Positions 62,901-64,000 of a stretch of 64,000 nt of DNA are shown here, one piece after another. Source of the DNA: Lachnospiraceae bacterium. Lineage in GTDB: Bacteria; Bacillota; Clostridia; Lachnospirales; Lachnospiraceae. Positions within the stretch are counted from its first letter, which is position 1. Each line of letters begins with the position of its first letter. Position numbers and translations under genes: made by a program. Under the pieces are notes generated by a model. The model was not told where the DNA came from. It searched no databases and worked only from the letters and a program-made list of their open reading frames with translations. The stretch covers positions 1 to 64,000 of the forward strand of contig QXWW01000006.1 of NCBI GenBank assembly GCA_009911185.1, in the 5' to 3' direction.

Positions 62901-63647
62901 AGCCTTGCAGTTGGCGAGGGAGCCGCTCCGCTTACGTTCACGAAAGAGATTAAGGTATTTGTAACCCAAAAGCCTGCCGGAGGCGGCACGCAGATACAGA
63001 CAGATTTCAGCGAATTGAACAAAACCATCGAGAAAGCCAAAGGATATAAATCCGGCGATTATACCGCCGCAAGTTTTGCAAATCTTCAGGCCGAACTGGC
63101 AAAAGCGCAGCAAGTTGCAGGCAACAGCAGTGCAACCCAGCAGCAGGTAAATGACGCCAACAACAGTCTGAACCAGGCAATCAATGGCCTGTTGAAAAAA
63201 GTTATTTCCACACAAAAGGTAACGCTTGGCGTAAAGGAGAAATACTCTGTTACGGCAAAAGGATTTACCTATAAAACATCCAACAAAAAGGTAGCGGCAG
63301 TATCTTCCAAAGGCAAGATAACCGCTAAGAAGGTGGGAACGGCAACGGTAACGGCAACGAACAAAGCCGGACAGGTTAAAATATATAAAATTACCGTTAA
63401 GAAGGCGCCAAATAAGATTGTAAAAGTAACGCCGGCAAAGAAGACGCTGAAGAAGGGCAAAAAAGTTACGCTTAAAGTGAAACTTCCCAAAGGTACTGCC
63501 GGTAAGTGCAGCTTCAAGTCTTCGAACAAGAAAGTAGCGGCTGTAAACGCAAAAGGCGTCGTAACTGCAAAGAAGAAAGGTACTGCCAGGATTACGGTTA
63601 CTACGTATAATAAAAAGAAAAAGACGGTAACGATTAAAGTTAAATAA
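56982..63647 (+). CDS. Secreted multidomain GH2 beta-galactosidase with LamG insertion and Ig-like tail
   Basis: 2221 residues, Sec signal peptide (MMKMRWKKMLSGVLAFSMTA, cleavage near VNA). GH2 sugar-binding and sandwich domains (about 115-460) lead into the TIM barrel: NRHDTDPVYGKFVPLETQKK, acid/base Glu in MWSTGNENYYSD (about 590) and nucleophile Glu in YVMCEYDHAMGNAVGN (about 657). Between GGFIWDWVDQS (about 690) and YGGDNGEKPNDGSFCVNGLV (about 946), which are contiguous in LacZ, a LamG-type domain (VMMGKGDTQFALKTNGDGKL, NWHQVAVTYNAGDIIIYCDG) is inserted. A Bgal-small-chain-like domain follows (about 1130-1400), a second LamG (about 1480-1680), Big2-type repeats, a FIVAR-like unit and two C-terminal Big2 domains. 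No LPxTG. Confidence 0.9.
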   Translation: MMKMRWKKMLSGVLAFSMTASLTLYAAPISVNAASERGTGTNTEAGYEDPWKEGAAVSASDGKTVSGDVGAAKFTHREWTGTEYTDLNGQTVKAADVYGINREEASMFATTSVMYDSVENALAGAKDYNKDASKYVQFLTGDKAADWSLVVLQNQELAQGDAYKDFYKNDYSAVGNEWKSNLQLPCSWTRQGFDFSIYTNTQMPWQSKYDKSVQVPNAPVNYNPVGLYRKTFDVEEDVLSANGRVYISFQGVESAYYVYVNGKEVGYSEDSYAPHSFDITDYLTKDGKGNLLAVKVHKFCDGTWMEDQDFYYDGGIFRDVYLYSAPLVHIQDYTVETDLDENYENAELNVSVTVANASVSAASGYKVDARLYNEDGSMFVNGITIDMPNIAGAKEMQDGTASAQGGKTVYAPKLWSAETPNLYTLVLSLYDSVTGAYAGSVSQQLGFREIEFVSTQVDEDGKAVTKDSEYQPIKINGKPILLKGTNRHDTDPVYGKFVPLETQKKDVELMKQYNLNAVRTSHYSNDEYLYYLCDKYGLYMMAETNLESHALMNNGNAQKNFKKLAMDRTITTFQRLKNRTAVVMWSTGNENYYSDNKNYADGMFYDLIWYFKDHDKTRPVHCESSNKASGTDMGSNMYPSVSLVQQMAGYRMPYVMCEYDHAMGNAVGNIKEYWDAVRSSENMLGGFIWDWVDQSRLLSLESLPEIYAITDLADNVKGNVKVNEVNGNPGAGALTSKSVNGYATFEDTKYNQALSGSGKAFTLEVICKPASSAGNQVMMGKGDTQFALKTNGDGKLEFFAYDSKSSNKWNSVVADMPADWEGNWHQVAVTYNAGDIIIYCDGKQLNTGKGNTSIDATGIALGVGITADNNRTFDGEISLGRVYTRALSAEELKSQNSASPAIAADDEDVLLWSDFGKIESVDYNYFDYYAEDYAHKTMYKDQASGHYYCYGGDNGEKPNDGSFCVNGLVSPDRDVQPELYEVKYQYQSFWFTATDVQLLNGNVKVYNENNFLGLKDFDLVWELLEDGKSIGEGTVNLTSDIAGRQTGVIQVPYLASMPETPKAGAEYYLNLSVRLKEKTLWADAGHEVAYEQFAVPAEVKKAEKAVTANVQVNQDAPEHIVVSGDNFSFQIDKETGAIRNYVYKDETLLTQGPVPNYWRGLMNNDKTYDGKWQSVNYDVTAADIDVNENEEGQTVISVSLNSPSQPLMIQTMVYTVDGSGAVTVDASVDATETSLGRFIRIGTVMELPAGYENVQWYGNGPVEALWDRESFARVGLYNSTVSELFYPYLDTQDTGTLTGVKWITVTDPAKAGALAIAAADTVEASALHFTVDDLNQARHPYELTKLDETILTVNYRSQGTGNASCGQDVLGAYQIPNNKAYNYQYTIVPYTTKGADVTELTRAYRTVASTSMDDIMKETAEKMIEKIDSIFVNDNDAEAMQELLEEYEGLPEEAKALITEARYEKLKEAIALAKQFKGLTVKDKSKNNFDMDISAEEHASLAEKDGVTAFKGYADVKGEGANEAFGEVISGTNNFTIEAEVNPNGDSQSYNMIASKGDNTAAFRISEDSVYFFIHNEAGDWVTVQSPLEDGEADSWLHVAAIYNGNDISVYVEGKELVTTENAGVVTGSDYPLGIGYCPETGRTSSNYIRNIRVYNTALTKSELDEGTYGADSDNVALWYDFDDYTYEGVDMAAKGVRAYTSSLTLKTGESGQIMAELVPYYAKGALAYTSANEKVAAVDSEGVVKPVGNGETVITVTVKDNAALGEVKIPVTVEMAEEEKCSCEISDIVLEDQSIELGADGAEKTISLNPSVAIGGDCKLEGHPNQPVYTYNVKSGSDVAAVDEKGVVTAKKAGEAVITVTASLAIGEGAAPLTKDKDVKVTVTQEGQETCNCEITGIILEDQSVELEADGAAKTITLNPSAVIGGDCKLEGHPDQPVYTYNVKSGDDVAAVDDKGIVTAKKAGEAVITVTASLAVGEGAAPLTFTKEIKVFVTQKPAGGGTQIQTDFSELNKTIEKAKGYKSGDYTAASFANLQAELAKAQQVAGNSSATQQQVNDANNSLNQAINGLLKKVISTQKVTLGVKEKYSVTAKGFTYKTSNKKVAAVSSKGKITAKKVGTATVTATNKAGQVKIYKITVKKAPNKIVKVTPAKKTLKKGKKVTLKVKLPKGTAGKCSFKSSNKKVAAVNAKGVVTAKKKGTARITVTTYNKKKKTVTIKVK
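62326..62970 (+). repeat. Two 330-bp direct repeats encoding Big2-like domains
   Basis: Repeat 1 starts at 62326 and repeat 2 at 62656 with a 330-base period; both contain GAAGACCAGAGC and the segment VAVIGGDCKLEGHP-type (LEGHP..PVYTYNVKSG). The bases are highly alike throughout, which suggests recent tandem duplication inside the gene. Confidence 0.9.
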
Positions 63648-63676
63648 GTTAACCTTCTCTTTAAAACGGAGTGACG

Positions 63677-63720
63677 GAGGGCGCTGCAGAATCATCAGGA
63701 CGGATGAGGGCAGCGCCCTC
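63677..63720 (+). terminator. Terminator-like hairpin after the GH2 gene
   Basis: GAGGGCGCTGC and GCAGCGCCCTC are perfect complements flanking a 22-base loop. No U-tract follows, so it may need other factors or act as an mRNA 3' stabiliser. Confidence 0.55.
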
Positions 63721-63750
63721 GCACTGTCTGTACATCCGGGTGAAATTACA

Positions 63751-63779
63751 TTTTCATTTATCTGGGAATGTGATACAAT
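63751..63779 (+). promoter_or_regulatory. Promoter of the 63813 gene
   Basis: TTTTCA (63751-63756), 17 bases, TACAAT (63774-63779). Confidence 0.55.
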
Positions 63780-63812
63780 GGGACATAAAGAGAGGAATGG
63801 TGAGGATTTGAC

Positions 63813-64000
63813 ATGATTCTGTTGAAAGCAAACAGCGAACTGAAGAATATATTTGGACGCATGTTAAAGGCGATGAAGGTAAATGTGACCTGGACGGGGA
63901 ATTTTGTAGTGTTGAATAATTTTCTTATACTGTCCGGCAGCGTACGTTCTCTGGTCTTTAATTTTGACAACCGCAAAGTGAATACGAATATTATTGAATT
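63813..64000 (+). CDS. Start of an unidentified gene (runs off the window)
   Basis: An open frame from an ATG behind GTGAGG continues to the edge. The first 62 residues read MILLKANSELKNIFGRMLKA and onward with no stop; they are amphipathic but match no family I recognise. The promoter call upstream supports a real gene. Confidence 0.55.
   Translation, partial: MILLKANSELKNIFGRMLKAMKVNVTWTGNFVVLNNFLILSGSVRSLVFNFDNRKVNTNIIE

Noticed and set aside
62772-63695. 307-codon open frame on the minus strand within the GH2 gene
   Set aside because: It is antisense to repeated Ala/Lys/Thr-rich coding sequence; no start signal or recognisable domain.
1-64000. CRISPR arrays, tRNA or rRNA genes
   Set aside because: No regularly spaced repeats with unique spacers and no conserved tRNA or rRNA segments were recognised by eye.

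Overview
The window looks like a chromosome segment of an anaerobic, motile, probably spore-forming Firmicute of the Lachnospiraceae type. The basis is the combination of [FeFe]-hydrogenase maturases (hydE/hydG), rubrerythrin, a FucO-type dehydrogenase, a BofA/YaaL pair, flagellin with FliS, a Clostridia-style Tad pilus locus with a DUF5702-like protein, strong GGAGG ribosome binding sites and many intrinsic terminators. No rRNA, tRNA or CRISPR array was seen. The assignment rests on gene content only.

Layout. 0-4.2 kb is a decayed accessory zone: a frameshifted IS630-type transposase cut by the window edge, a flavodoxin-like lipoprotein, remnants of a formylglycine-generating-enzyme-like gene and of a MATE exporter, and an intact membrane-anchored XRE regulator. 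4.3-6.9 kb carries overlapping hydE-hydG. 7.1-10 kb holds a FlxA-like coiled-coil protein, a FliD-like protein and an uncharacterised coiled-coil protein. 10-18.6 kb has a D-lactate dehydrogenase, a response regulator with an unusually large histidine kinase, a YbhJ-like aconitase homologue and an AI-2E family permease. 18.7-29 kb has a TPR/P-loop protein, glycogen branching enzyme, cobaltochelatase CbiK, a Gly/Pro/Trp repeat protein, a methyltransferase and a large membrane-anchored protein.

29-34.3 kb is a surface-motility block: a 1037-residue repeat protein (probably DUF6240), flagellin and FliS, closed by a convergent YaaL-like gene that is divergent from bofA. 35-44.6 kb is a nearly continuous Tad/Flp pilus operon behind a good promoter: prepilin peptidase, TadZ-like protein with no Walker A, TadA ATPase, TadB, TadC, Flp pilin, DUF5702-like protein, a TadE-like protein with a tandem Cys/His module, a second prepilin peptidase, a 76-residue TadE-like protein and an FHA protein. 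Placing flagellar and Tad genes side by side suggests a surface-appendage neighbourhood.

44.6-54.1 kb is metabolic and housekeeping: a flavodoxin/SCP2 fusion, HIT protein, murG, pgi, fucO, a Cys-rich zinc-ribbon protein, rubrerythrin and a lipoprotein with trigger-factor-like architecture. Between the last two lies a dead class C group II intron directly behind the rubrerythrin terminator; it keeps the 5' RNA domains and a reverse-transcriptase C-terminal scrap but lacks the rest. 54.2-55.5 kb is a second decay patch (acetyltransferase and transposase remnants). 55.7-64 kb contains a phosphoglycolate-phosphatase-like HAD enzyme, a 2221-residue secreted GH2 beta-galactosidase with a LamG domain inserted inside its catalytic domain, and the start of one more gene that runs off the window.
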